This document shows, piece after piece, positions 47,551-56,083 of a DNA stretch of 64,000 nucleotides. The position numbers and the translations under genes are program-made. Position 1 is the stretch's first letter. The number at the start of each line of letters is the position of its first letter. Source of the stretch: Planctomycetia bacterium (GTDB lineage Bacteria; Planctomycetota; Phycisphaerae; UBA1845; Fen-1342); the NCBI GenBank assembly GCA_015709575.1, contig CP054190.1, positions 3,036,616 through 3,100,615 on the forward strand. The letters are read 5' to 3'. Below the pieces are notes generated by a model. That model was given only the letters and a program-made list of their open reading frames with translations. It had not been told where the DNA came from and searched no databases.

Positions 47551-48153
47551 TTACTTCGCGTACTTCACGCTGCAGCCCCACGACTCGGTCTTGGCGAGCG
47601 GCACGTCCTTGCCGGCCAGCAGCGCGTCGAGCGCGTCGGCGGCGTACTGACGGGACTCGTCCTTGCGGTCGCGCGGCGCGCCGGCATAGACCAGCGTGCC
47701 CTTGTTGATGATGAAAATGTGCGGCGTGGTCTTGGCGCCGTAGGCGTGACCGATCTTGCCGTCCGTGTCCATCAGGATCGGGTAGTTGATCTTGTGGTCC
47801 TTCGCGTACTGCTGATTGTCCGCGGCCGTGTGCGCGTGATGGCTGTCAACGCCCAACCACACCACCTTGCCGGCGTACTTGGCCTGCAGCGCCAGCATCT
47901 TCGTCAGGTGACCCTGCGAGTCATTGCTGAACGGGCAATCCTTGCTCAGCCACTCCAGCACGACCACCTTGTCGGCGAAATCCGACAGCTTGTAGGTCTT
48001 GCCGTCCGCGCCGGTCAGCTCGAACGCGGGGGCGGCCTTGCCGACCTCAGCGCCCTTCGCCGCCTTCTTCTCGCCATCCTTGTCCGCCAGAGCCACTGCG
48101 CTGGCTGCCAACACCGCCGTCACGAACCCGATCACCAACACGTTGCGTTTCAT
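47551..48153 (-). CDS. Secreted AhpC/TSA-family redoxin
   Basis: The ATG at 48153 gives 200 residues. A signal peptide (1-23, ending VALA) is followed by a redoxin domain with APAFELTGADGKTYKLSDFA and WLSKDCPFSNDSQGH (Cys73). GVDSHHAHTAA and TPHIFIINKGTLVYAGAPRD follow. A second Cys194 lies in the C-terminal ESWGCSVKY tail, typical of this planctomycete-type secreted redoxin group. It probably acts on thiols or peroxides in the periplasm. It ends in a strong terminator. A TAGAAT box at 48205-48210 may be its -10 element. Confidence 0.83.
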   Translation of the reverse strand: MKRNVLVIGFVTAVLAASAVALADKDGEKKAAKGAEVGKAAPAFELTGADGKTYKLSDFADKVVVLEWLSKDCPFSNDSQGHLTKMLALQAKYAGKVVWLGVDSHHAHTAADNQQYAKDHKINYPILMDTDGKIGHAYGAKTTPHIFIINKGTLVYAGAPRDRKDESRQYAADALDALLAGKDVPLAKTESWGCSVKYAK

Positions 48154-48291
48154 CTGCGAATGTCTCCAAGGTTGTCCCACTTGCGTCTTCGGACGCCGTA
48201 GTGGATTCTAGCGCCATACTATCGGTGCGGACAGGCGCGCGGGGTGAATCCCCGAGTGCCGGAATCCCTCCCACCCCGATTCGGCCCGAGC

Positions 48292-49233
48292 ATGACGACC
48301 TCGCTGATCGACCCGCCCGACCTGACTCCGGCGTTGGCCTACGCGCTGATGGCGGCCGATGACCGCCGGCCGGCAACCGCGATAACCATCTCAAAATTCA
48401 ACAGTTACGCCCTCAAGCAGGCGTTTCAGACCATTGGCCGCCGCTACGGCCCTGCCCGAACTCCGAAAGGGGTGGCGATCGCACACCTGATGGCTGGCCG
48501 AACCGCCCTGCTGCAAACAGCGATTCCGGGGCGCGCTGGCGTGGACTCCCACGCGCAACTATTGACCCTGCAAGCCCTTTTGGCGGACTTGCGCGATTCC
48601 GACATCACTCATGTCCAGGTGTTGCTGGAGCCGGACGACATCGAGCGGGCACACCTGCTCCGGACCGCCGGATTGCGCCGGATGACGGCACTTCAATATC
48701 AACACGTCGACCTGCGACGACCCGCCGCACCGTGCGCGATTCCCGGGAATGCCGAATGGGTGTCCGTCGAGTCCGCCGGAGATGCGCGATTCTGCGACAT
48801 CATCGGCAGGACGTACGAGGGCACCATGGACTGCCCCGAGCTGGCCGGGTTTCGAACCGTGGCCGACGCCTACGCCGGGCATGTCGCCTCCCGCGAGGCC
48901 GGCCCGTATAGCTGGGAACTGCTCGAGCTGGGCGGCGCCCCCGTCGGCGTGGTGCTGGTCAGCAGCGGCGAAACCGCCGGATCAGCGGAGCTGGTCTACT
49001 GCGGCGTGGTGACGGCGCAGCGCGGACGCGGCGCGGGGGATCTGCTCGTCGCGCGTGCGATCGAGCGCGCACGCTCAGGACGAGCGACGCGACTCGTGCT
49101 GGCGGTGGACGATCGAAACGCACCGGCGCTGCGCCTGTACGCCCGACACGGACTGAAGGCGATTGCGCGCCGCGAAGTGTTCTACGCGACCCGGTCGGAT
49201 CTCGCGCGCATAGGTTTGATTACCGGCGCGTGA
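48292..49233 (+). CDS. GNAT-family N-acetyltransferase
   Basis: The ATG at 48292 gives 313 residues; a GTG at 48244 is a less likely start, and neither has a good ribosome site. The C-terminal half (about 160-313) has the GNAT fold: ELVYCGVVTAQRGRGAGDLL is acetyl-CoA-binding motif A, and RATRLVLAVDDRNAPALRLY is motif B. The N-terminal half may be a second, degenerate acyltransferase module. The substrate is unknown. It is the gene just upstream of the dnaA region. Confidence 0.75.
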   Translation: MTTSLIDPPDLTPALAYALMAADDRRPATAITISKFNSYALKQAFQTIGRRYGPARTPKGVAIAHLMAGRTALLQTAIPGRAGVDSHAQLLTLQALLADLRDSDITHVQVLLEPDDIERAHLLRTAGLRRMTALQYQHVDLRRPAAPCAIPGNAEWVSVESAGDARFCDIIGRTYEGTMDCPELAGFRTVADAYAGHVASREAGPYSWELLELGGAPVGVVLVSSGETAGSAELVYCGVVTAQRGRGAGDLLVARAIERARSGRATRLVLAVDDRNAPALRLYARHGLKAIARREVFYATRSDLARIGLITGA

Positions 49234-49533
49234 TGGTGTGAAAATCGCTCCCGATGATGTTCGTCCAACGCTGAGAGGAAGCGCGGGGGTTGTCCACATG
49301 TTGTTGATGACTCGTTGATGAAGAAAACTTTTCAGCGTTGACCGCTTTGAGCAGCGCTGGTTACGCGAATGTCAACGATTCGTTACGGTGGATTCGCATT
49401 GCGATTCAATGGGGAGGCTGATACGATTCCGTCGCTCATGAACGGAGAGTGACGGCCACGCCAACGGCCAATTCTGAAGTCTCACGACACCGAAAACTCA
49501 TTCACTCGGCGGCACGCCGAAGAGGAATTGACC
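49234..49533. other. AT-richer region upstream of dnaA, candidate oriC
   Basis: In 300 bp without a gene there is one DnaA-box-like TTGTCCACA (49291-49299, one mismatch to TTATCCACA) and two GTTGATGA direct repeats 11 bp apart (49304-49311, 49315-49322). There is also a 9-bp inverted pair CAACGCTGA (49267-49275) / TCAGCGTTG (49332-49340) and locally more A+T than the flanks. One good box is weak support for an origin. Confidence 0.35.
49399..49427 (+). promoter_or_regulatory. Predicted promoter of dnaA
   Basis: TTGCGA (49399-49404), 17 bp and TACGAT (49422-49427) form a sigma-70-like promoter about 107 bp before the dnaA start. Confidence 0.5.
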
Positions 49534-50922
49534 GTGAACGTAGCGGTCCCGGAGAAGCTCTGTCAGTTGCGGGAACGGGTATCGGAGCGGATCGGTGCGA
49601 CGCGCTATCGCACCTGGTTCGGCGACGCCGCCCGCTTTCACGTCGACGGCAATCATGTCACCGTCTGGGTCGGCAACTCATTCGTGCGCGGATGGATCGC
49701 CGCGAACTACGGACCGGCGCTGGATGCGGTGGCGCGCGAGCTGCTGGGGCCGGACGTGGTGGTCACGGTCGCGGTGGATGATGCCGGCGAACCCGGCGCC
49801 GCTCCCGCCCCACCGCCGCCGCCGCGCCCGGCGCGCCTCGGCGGAGGCTCCGGCAGCGGATCCGGATCGGCCGCGGCCCTGCGCGGCGAGCTGGACACGC
49901 TGGTCGTCGGAGCCGGCAATCAGCTCGCGATCAGCGCAGCCCGCCGCCTGTGCGACAGCGCCGCCGGACACGCCGCGCCGCTGGTGATTCACGGCGGGTG
50001 CGGGCTGGGCAAGACGCACCTGCTGCAGGGAATCTGCAACGCCATGCGGCGCGTGCGCCCCGAGCTGCATTGGCGCTACGCCAGCGGCGAGGAGTTCACG
50101 AACGACTTCATCGCCGCCCTGCGCGGCGGGCGCGTGGATGTGTTCCGCGCGCAGCACCGTGCGCTGGACCTGCTCGTGATCGACGACCTGCACTTCCTCG
50201 CCAACAAGAAGGCCACCCAGGAGGAGTTCCTGCACACCTACAACGCCGTCACCGGCGCTGGGCGGCCGGTGGTGTTTTCCTCCGATCGCCACCCCCGCGA
50301 GATCGCGACGCTCTCGGAGCCGCTGATCAATCGCCTCGTGAGCGGAATGGTCGTCGAGATTCAGCCGCCCGATTTCGCAATGCGCCGCGAGATTCTGGCG
50401 CGACGCGCCGCGTCCCTGCGGGTCACCCTGCCCGATGAGACGATCGACTACGTCGCCCGCGCCGTCACCCGCAACGTCCGCGAGCTGGAAGGCGCGCTCT
50501 ACAAGATCGTGGCGCTGGCGTCGCTCTCCAAGGGACCGGTGACCATGGAGCTGGCGCGGCTGGCGGTCGAGGATTACGCCTCGCGCGTGCGCAGCCCGGA
50601 GGCGGTCACGATCGAGCGCGCCGCGGCGGAGTACTTTGGAATTCGCCCGGAGCAGATTCGCTCAAAGTCGCGCGATCGAACCGTCAGCCTGGCGCGGTCC
50701 GTGTCCGTGTTCCTGATCCGACGGCACACGCACATGAGCTACCCGGAAATCGGCCGGCTGATCGGGTCGCGAAATCATTCAACCGTATTGATGGCCACGC
50801 AGCGAGTGGAAGCGACGCTGCGCGAGAATGGCGCAGTGACGTGGAAGGCCGCGGGCGGAGCGCGCAGCGAGCGGCTGCGCGATCTGGTCGCCGCGATTGA
50901 AAAGGTCGTCAGCGGCGGTTGA
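49534..50922 (+). CDS. dnaA: Chromosomal replication initiator DnaA
   Basis: DnaA opens the replication origin. A TTG at 49528 is in frame, but AGAGGA lies at 49521-49526. The GTG at 49534 has proper spacing and is preferred, giving 462 residues. Domain I (about 1-75) is followed by a Pro/Gly-rich linker and an AAA+ domain with Walker A GGCGLGKTHLL, Walker B LLVIDDLHFL, sensor SSDRHPRE and RLVSGMVVEIQPPD. Domain IV has the DnaA-box-binding signature GSRNHSTVLMATQR, with Ser where Thr is usual. The gene is well conserved in all parts. dnaN, gyrB and recF are not next to it. Confidence 0.95.
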   Translation: MNVAVPEKLCQLRERVSERIGATRYRTWFGDAARFHVDGNHVTVWVGNSFVRGWIAANYGPALDAVARELLGPDVVVTVAVDDAGEPGAAPAPPPPPRPARLGGGSGSGSGSAAALRGELDTLVVGAGNQLAISAARRLCDSAAGHAAPLVIHGGCGLGKTHLLQGICNAMRRVRPELHWRYASGEEFTNDFIAALRGGRVDVFRAQHRALDLLVIDDLHFLANKKATQEEFLHTYNAVTGAGRPVVFSSDRHPREIATLSEPLINRLVSGMVVEIQPPDFAMRREILARRAASLRVTLPDETIDYVARAVTRNVRELEGALYKIVALASLSKGPVTMELARLAVEDYASRVRSPEAVTIERAAAEYFGIRPEQIRSKSRDRTVSLARSVSVFLIRRHTHMSYPEIGRLIGSRNHSTVLMATQRVEATLRENGAVTWKAAGGARSERLRDLVAAIEKVVSGG

Positions 50923-50929
50923 TTTCGCG

Positions 50930-50962
50930 GGCGCGCGGGTCCGAACGGGCGGCCCGCGCGCC
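50930..50962. terminator. Possible terminator between dnaA and the PHP gene
   Basis: GGCGCGCGGG (50930-50939) pairs perfectly with CCCGCGCGCC (50953-50962) around a 13-base loop. The genes converge here. There is no T tract on either side, so the function is uncertain. Confidence 0.35.
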
Positions 50963-51010
50963 GGATTCGAGGGGGTTTCAGGCCAAAAAACCGTCCGGGC
51001 GCGGCGAATC

Positions 51011-51736
51011 CTACGCCGACATGGCCGGCTCCATCCGGGCGGCGGGCGTCAGCAGCTTGGACTCCAGGCCGAAGCGCCGCACGGTGTCGTACAGCGTGGG
51101 AATGTCGCGCAACACGCGCAGGTCGTCATGCGTGTCCGTGCCGACCGTCACGGCGACGCGATGCCCGGGCAGCGTGCGCAGCCAGGCTTCATGGCCGTCG
51201 AGCGGCAGGAACTTGGAGCTGACCTCGTAGAAAATCCGCGCGTTGGCCAGTGTCCGAACCACCTGATCGAGCGAGGTGTTCGGATACTGGGAATGGACCG
51301 CCGTGTGGGCCAGCCCGATCGGGCAGGGCCAGCGCCGCGACTGGTTGGCCAGGTGGGTCAGCCCGGCCCAGTCAACGTACTCAAAAATCACGTAGTCAAC
51401 CCCGTCGAGCATCGTGCGGATGCGGTCGAGCATGCCGCGATTCTTGGGATAGTTGATCTCCGCCCCACAGAAAACCTGCAGCTTGCCCGCCCAGCGCTGC
51501 CGCGCCGCGCGGACTTCGGCCACATAGCTGCGCGTCTCGGGCACGAAGATCCGCTCGAACTCGCGATCGTTCGTGATCTCGCGCGACGACGGTGTGCAGA
51601 ACAGGTGGTCGCTGATGCCGATCCCGTCCACCTTGCAGCCCGCCAGGTCCAGGTGCGCTTCGCACAACTCGTCGATCGTGTAGGCGCCATCCGAAAACGG
51701 CGTGTGGTTGTGCAGGTTCAGAACTGCTGGGGTCAC
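51011..51736 (-). CDS. PHP-domain phosphoesterase
   Basis: GTG at 51736, six bases after AAGGGAG, gives 241 residues. The PHP superfamily metal site is visible: NLHNHTPFSDG (His9, His11, Asp16), GIGISDHLF, GAEINYPKN and, near the end, GTDTHD. These proteins hydrolyse phosphoesters; members include histidinol phosphatase and nucleases. The substrate here is unknown: no histidine genes are nearby. An in-frame upstream extension has no ribosome site. It converges with dnaA. Confidence 0.83.
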   Translation of the reverse strand: MTPAVLNLHNHTPFSDGAYTIDELCEAHLDLAGCKVDGIGISDHLFCTPSSREITNDREFERIFVPETRSYVAEVRAARQRWAGKLQVFCGAEINYPKNRGMLDRIRTMLDGVDYVIFEYVDWAGLTHLANQSRRWPCPIGLAHTAVHSQYPNTSLDQVVRTLANARIFYEVSSKFLPLDGHEAWLRTLPGHRVAVTVGTDTHDDLRVLRDIPTLYDTVRRFGLESKLLTPAARMEPAMSA

Positions 51737-52402
51737 AATCGCTCCCTTGTTTCCCAATGGCCGACCGCGCATTCGCCAAGCGCGGTGCGATGCGCGCAGC
51801 ATGCACGCATCGAACCGGTGTTCGAGTGCTCAGGCGGGTCGCACGGACAAGCACGACATCGATTACGGGACGCCTTCAGACGAACACGCCGCCCCGCAAT
51901 GCCACCCGTATGGACGCGTCAGGCACGCCGGCCGCGCCAGCCGACCGCCTGTACGCTCGTCCCCCCATCCCAGACCGCGCGGCGCAGTATAGCGTCCGCC
52001 GGTACCGCGCCAAGCCGCGACAAGCGGTCGGATGCGCCTTTTTTCGGACGCGCCTCGCGCGCTCCTCCCCCCTGCACAGAACGCCACGTCCCGGCAGCTC
52101 GTGGTAACGCCACCCGCGAACCTATCGGGAAAACGTCCGCCCCCGGGGCCGACCATCGCCGGCGGCCGATCAAAAAATTCCGGGAGTGGCGCGAACCGGG
52201 ATGAAGCGCCGCCGTATCACCCGCGGAACGTGGCTCCTCCTCCCGTTCCCCTCACGACGGTTCGCGGCTTGTTCCTCGCCGCACCGACCGACAGAAGATG
52301 CCGCTCTCTCCCGGACCCGACCCGTGGCGCTGGACGCCGCGGGTCGTGTTCATTTTCACCAGGCGCCATAACCGATCGACCCCCGCACCGACGCGGCATA
52401 CG
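51737..52402. other. Divergent intergenic region, PHP gene / secreted protein operon
   Basis: This 666-bp region is the longest gap outside the repeat islands. I found no gene with a ribosome site or protein features; short open frames overlap on both strands. A TTTTTT run at 52040-52045 and AAAAAA at 52171-52176 are the only homopolymer tracts. Nothing resembling a tRNA or known ncRNA was seen. Confidence 0.5.
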
Positions 52403-53896
52403 ATGACCTGCATGGTCCGATCAACCCTCCCCCTCGCGCGCCTCGCCCTGCTGTGCCTGACGCTGCTGGCGCCGCGGCCCGCGCCGGCCGAGGCGAGGAC
52501 GGACGATCCGGCCGCAGTCCCCGAACCGCCGGCAAGCACGCCGGTGGCGCGCAGCGTCATCAGCTCAGCCGACAGGAGCGCGACGCCCACCACGGACGAG
52601 GCACATGCGCGCATCCAGCTGGAAGCGGCTGCCCTGATCCGCCCCACGCGCATTCTTGCCGTCCAGCCCCGCGAGGCGGCGGTCATCGTCGCCGAACCGC
52701 TATCGATCGAAGAGGGGCTGCTGCTGCTGGTGGCGGACGAGAGCGGACCGCTGGCGTGGTTCCGCCAGGTGCGCGAGCGCAGTGACGGAGCGGCGTTCGT
52801 GCTGGCAACTCCGGCACAATTGCCGCAGACCCCGGCCCATCTCCGCGGCTGGCTGGTGCCCGGCGCGCTGGCGGCTGACACGCTGGCGAGTTGGCCGGAA
52901 GCCGCCACGCTGCATGCCCGCATCGAGGCGGTCTCCCCCGGCGGTCGAAGCGCCTGGCTGGCGTTGGGGTCGTCACGGGGCGCCGCATTCGGCCAGACCT
53001 GGTGGCTGCGCGACGCGGGACAGCCGCTGGCGCGCATTGATGTCCGATTCGTCACACCACACGCCGCCTTCGGCAGCGTCACGCCTCTGGTCGATGACCC
53101 GCGCCTGGAGCCGGGCCTGCGCGCGTCGCTCTGGCCGACCCCGGCGCAGGCTCGACGCAGCCGCCCGGCAAGTGCAATCGTGCACGTGGAGGACCGCCCC
53201 AGCGGAGTGTTCCTGTGGGTTCCAGCGCCGCCGCAGGCCGATGCACCCGATGAGGCGCACCTGGACGTGCTGCGCGACGGGACGCTCGTCGGGCACGCCG
53301 TGGTCGAGCAAAAGGAGGACCGCTTCTGGTTTGCGCGGGTGACGCCGGCACTCACACCGCAAAGACCGCAGGTGGGCGATGAAGTGCGCGTGAGGTCCGG
53401 CAGGATGATCGCGGAGCGCGACGTCGACGCGCGGGTGTTTGAGGTCACGCCGGACGGCGGGCTGCTGAACATCGGAGAGTCCGACGGCGCGGCCGTTGGC
53501 GACGCGCTGCGCGTCTATCGCGGGGCGGAATCCGTCGCGCTGCTGGAAATCACCCGCATCCGCGGCGAGTACGCGATTGCCGCGGTGCGCGAGTCCCGAC
53601 CAGACTACCGCATCGCGATCGGCGACCTGGCCCGCTGGAATCCGCCCCGCAGCGCGCCGCCCGACGTGGCGGCGGTGGAGCGCGTCGTCGGCGGAAACCT
53701 GCTGTCGCTGAAGAACCTCGCGTCCACGCCATTGCCGCTGAACGTACCGCTGGCGCTCCGCGACGGCGCGGCGACGGTGGGCGTCGTGTTCGTCGTGGAA
53801 AGCAGCGCGACGTCGGCCATCGGGTTTGCCGTCAAGGAGTCGCTGCCGCGCCTGCCGCGCGTCGGGGACCGTCTTCGCGGCCGGGGCGAACCGTGA
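52403..53896 (+). CDS. Secreted protein with a FlgT-C-like repeat domain, unknown function
   Basis: The protein starts at ATG 52403 (or 52412) and has about 497 residues. A signal peptide (about 1-29, ending APA) is followed by an acidic, Ala/Pro-rich region. Several small beta domains then repeat a pattern like RVFEVTPDGGLLNIGESDGA followed by VGDALRVYRG, similar to the C-terminal barrel of FlgT-type proteins. No catalytic motif was found. It is the first gene of a three-gene operon; its stop overlaps the glcF-like start (GTGA). It is likely a periplasmic or surface protein. Confidence 0.6.
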   Translation: MTCMVRSTLPLARLALLCLTLLAPRPAPAEARTDDPAAVPEPPASTPVARSVISSADRSATPTTDEAHARIQLEAAALIRPTRILAVQPREAAVIVAEPLSIEEGLLLLVADESGPLAWFRQVRERSDGAAFVLATPAQLPQTPAHLRGWLVPGALAADTLASWPEAATLHARIEAVSPGGRSAWLALGSSRGAAFGQTWWLRDAGQPLARIDVRFVTPHAAFGSVTPLVDDPRLEPGLRASLWPTPAQARRSRPASAIVHVEDRPSGVFLWVPAPPQADAPDEAHLDVLRDGTLVGHAVVEQKEDRFWFARVTPALTPQRPQVGDEVRVRSGRMIAERDVDARVFEVTPDGGLLNIGESDGAAVGDALRVYRGAESVALLEITRIRGEYAIAAVRESRPDYRIAIGDLARWNPPRSAPPDVAAVERVVGGNLLSLKNLASTPLPLNVPLALRDGAATVGVVFVVESSATSAIGFAVKESLPRLPRVGDRLRGRGEP

Positions 53897-55290
53897 GCAC
53901 GGATCACGCCCGGCACGTGGCCGCGCTGGCGCAGGCCTGTATTCATTGCGGGCTTTGCCTCGAGGATTGCCCGACCTATCTCGAGCTGGGAAACGAGCTG
54001 GACTCGCCGCGCGGGCGGATCCTGCTGATGCGCCGCACCGTGGACGCTGGGGCGCCGGCGGACGATGCGACCCGCCGACACATCGCGCTGTGCCTGGGCT
54101 GTCGCGCGTGCGAGGCCGCCTGTCCGAGCGGCGTGCGCTACGGGGAGTTGCTCGAGCATTTCCGCGCAGCGCTGCACGCGGCGCCGGCCACGCAGCACGC
54201 GCCGCAACCCAGCGCCGCGACCGCCGGCCCGGAGCGCGCCCCGCCGCCTTCACAGTCCCGCGCGCAGCCGCGTCGCACGCTGATCGACCGGCTCACCGAC
54301 CTGCTGATATTCCACGTCACGCCCTATCCTCGACGGCTGGCGACCGCCGTAACGCTCGGACGCTGGTCGCGGGCGGCGGGGCTGGCCGCACTGCTGAACA
54401 GGCTGATTCCGGCCTCACGAAAGCTGCTCCGCATGCTGCCGGCGGAAGCCGTCCGGACCGCGCGGCTGCCGGCCCGTCTCGAGCCGCACGGGCCGCCGCG
54501 CGACACGGTGAGCCTGCTCGCCGGCTGCGCGCCGCCCGTGCTGACGCCCCGCAGCGTGCAGCGCGCGCTGCGCGTGCTGCAACACAACGGCGCCGCGGTC
54601 GAGTGCCCGGCGCGGCTGCATTGTTGCGGGGCGATTCACGCACACGCCGGGCGATTGGACACGGCCCGCGACTTCGCTCGTCACAACATCAGAGTGCTCG
54701 AAACGGCCGCACCGGCGGACCGGCCGATTGTCACACTGGCCGCCGGCTGCGGCGCGATGCTCCGCGGCTACGGAGCGCTGCTCGCTGATGATCCGCACTT
54801 CGCACGACGGGCGGCACAGGTGGCCGCGCGCGTGCGGGACATCAGCGAATACCTGGTCGCCCTCGGCCCGATCGCCCCCACGCGGCCGATCCGGCGCAGC
54901 GTCTGCGTGCATGACGCCTGCCACCTGGTGCATGTGCAGCGCGTGCAATCAGCCCCGCGGCGGCTGCTGTCAATGATCCCCGGAATCGACCTGCGCGAAG
55001 CCTCCGAGGCGGCGATCTGCTGCGGGGCCGCCGGCAGCTACAACCTCACCCAGCCGGAAACGGCCGAGCGGCTGGCGCGCCGCAAGCTCGGAAATCTCGC
55101 CGCCACCGGTGCCGCCTGCGCCGCCACCGGCAATATCGGCTGCATCCTGCATCTCAATGCCGTGCGCGAATCCATGGATGAAGCGGGATCCGCGCCGCCG
55201 GCCGCGGCCGCGCCGTCGCCACCCCCCGCACCCGCGATCGTGCACACGATTGACCTGCTCCACGAAGCTTACGGATTGCCCGACTCATGA
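53893..55290 (+). CDS. GlcF-like iron-sulfur protein (glycolate/lactate dehydrogenase-type subunit)
   Basis: This 465-residue protein starts with GTG at 53893, overlapping the previous gene. Two 4Fe-4S clusters are encoded by CIHCGLCLEDCPTY and CLGCRACEAACPSG near the N-terminus. Two CCG domains follow in the C-terminal half (LHCCGAIHAHAG; ACHLVHVQRVQ ... AICCGAAGSYN). This matches GlcF and related electron-transfer subunits that work with an FAD oxidase (GlcD). No glcD is in the window, so its electron donor is elsewhere. It is coupled downstream to an ABC ATPase gene through ATGA. Confidence 0.82.
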   Translation: MSTDHARHVAALAQACIHCGLCLEDCPTYLELGNELDSPRGRILLMRRTVDAGAPADDATRRHIALCLGCRACEAACPSGVRYGELLEHFRAALHAAPATQHAPQPSAATAGPERAPPPSQSRAQPRRTLIDRLTDLLIFHVTPYPRRLATAVTLGRWSRAAGLAALLNRLIPASRKLLRMLPAEAVRTARLPARLEPHGPPRDTVSLLAGCAPPVLTPRSVQRALRVLQHNGAAVECPARLHCCGAIHAHAGRLDTARDFARHNIRVLETAAPADRPIVTLAAGCGAMLRGYGALLADDPHFARRAAQVAARVRDISEYLVALGPIAPTRPIRRSVCVHDACHLVHVQRVQSAPRRLLSMIPGIDLREASEAAICCGAAGSYNLTQPETAERLARRKLGNLAATGAACAATGNIGCILHLNAVRESMDEAGSAPPAAAAPSPPPAPAIVHTIDLLHEAYGLPDS

Positions 55291-56078
55291 TCTCGCCGGG
55301 TGCTACAGGTTGGACCCTGGACGCGGAATCGCTGCACGTCCGCCGTGCCGGGCGCGAGGTGCTGTCGGGCGCGTCGCTACACATCCGGCCGGGGGACTGC
55401 CTGAGCATCATCGGCCCCAACGGCTGTGGCAAGACGACGCTGCTGCTCGCGCTGCTGGGACTGCTGACTCCCCATCGCGGCCATGTCCGACTCAACGGCG
55501 TGGAGATGCATCAAGTGTCCGCCCGGCAGCGCGGCCGCTTCGCGGCCCTCGTACCGCAGGGCGGACCGCCGCCCTCGGCATTCCGCGTGGCGGACGTCGT
55601 GGCCGCGGGCCGCTTTCCGCACATTCCGCCGTTGCGGGCCATGAGTCGCGCCGACGAACAGGCCGTTTCCGCCGCGATGGAGCGCTGCGGCATCGCCGCG
55701 CTGGCGCACCGTCCGATCGACGCCGTCAGCGCCGGCGAGCGACAGAACGCGATGCTGGCTTCCGCCCTGGCACAGGATCCGCAACTGCTGCTGCTGGATG
55801 AGCCGGACACCGCGCTCGACCCGGGACGGCAGATCGACCTGCTGGCCCGGCTGCGCGAGTGGCGCGAGTCCGGCCGATCCCTGGTGCTCGTGAGCCACGA
55901 TCTGCACCTGCCGGCACTGCTCGGTGGTCGCTGCATCGGGATGCGCAACGGGCGGGTGGTCATCGACGGGACGACGGCGGAGGTGCTGCGCAGCGAAGCG
56001 CTGCGCGGGGTCTTCGACGCCGAGTTCCAGGAAGTGACGGACGCCGCCGGCCGGCGGCTGATTCTGCCGCGCTGGTGA
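55287..56078 (+). CDS. ABC transporter ATP-binding protein (FecE/BtuD-like)
   Basis: This 263-residue cytoplasmic ATPase starts at an ATG overlapping the previous stop (ATGA). It has Walker A GPNGCGKTTLL, a Q-loop (LVPQGG), an ABC signature VSAGERQNAML (changed from LSGGQ at several positions), Walker B LLLLDEPDTALDP and the H-switch LVSHDLHLP. The order and the SAGERQ signature match the iron-siderophore/B12 importer ATPases. There is no permease or binding protein gene next to it, so the partners must be elsewhere or missing. The operon with GlcF is unusual. Confidence 0.82.
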   Translation: MISPGATGWTLDAESLHVRRAGREVLSGASLHIRPGDCLSIIGPNGCGKTTLLLALLGLLTPHRGHVRLNGVEMHQVSARQRGRFAALVPQGGPPPSAFRVADVVAAGRFPHIPPLRAMSRADEQAVSAAMERCGIAALAHRPIDAVSAGERQNAMLASALAQDPQLLLLDEPDTALDPGRQIDLLARLREWRESGRSLVLVSHDLHLPALLGGRCIGMRNGRVVIDGTTAEVLRSEALRGVFDAEFQEVTDAAGRRLILPRW

Positions 56079-56083
56079 GCCGC

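Noticed and set aside
52186..52371. Short frame with an Arg-rich start and hydrophobic LLLPF stretch
   Set aside because: No ribosome site, weak signal-peptide character, and it overlaps an equally open frame on the other strand.
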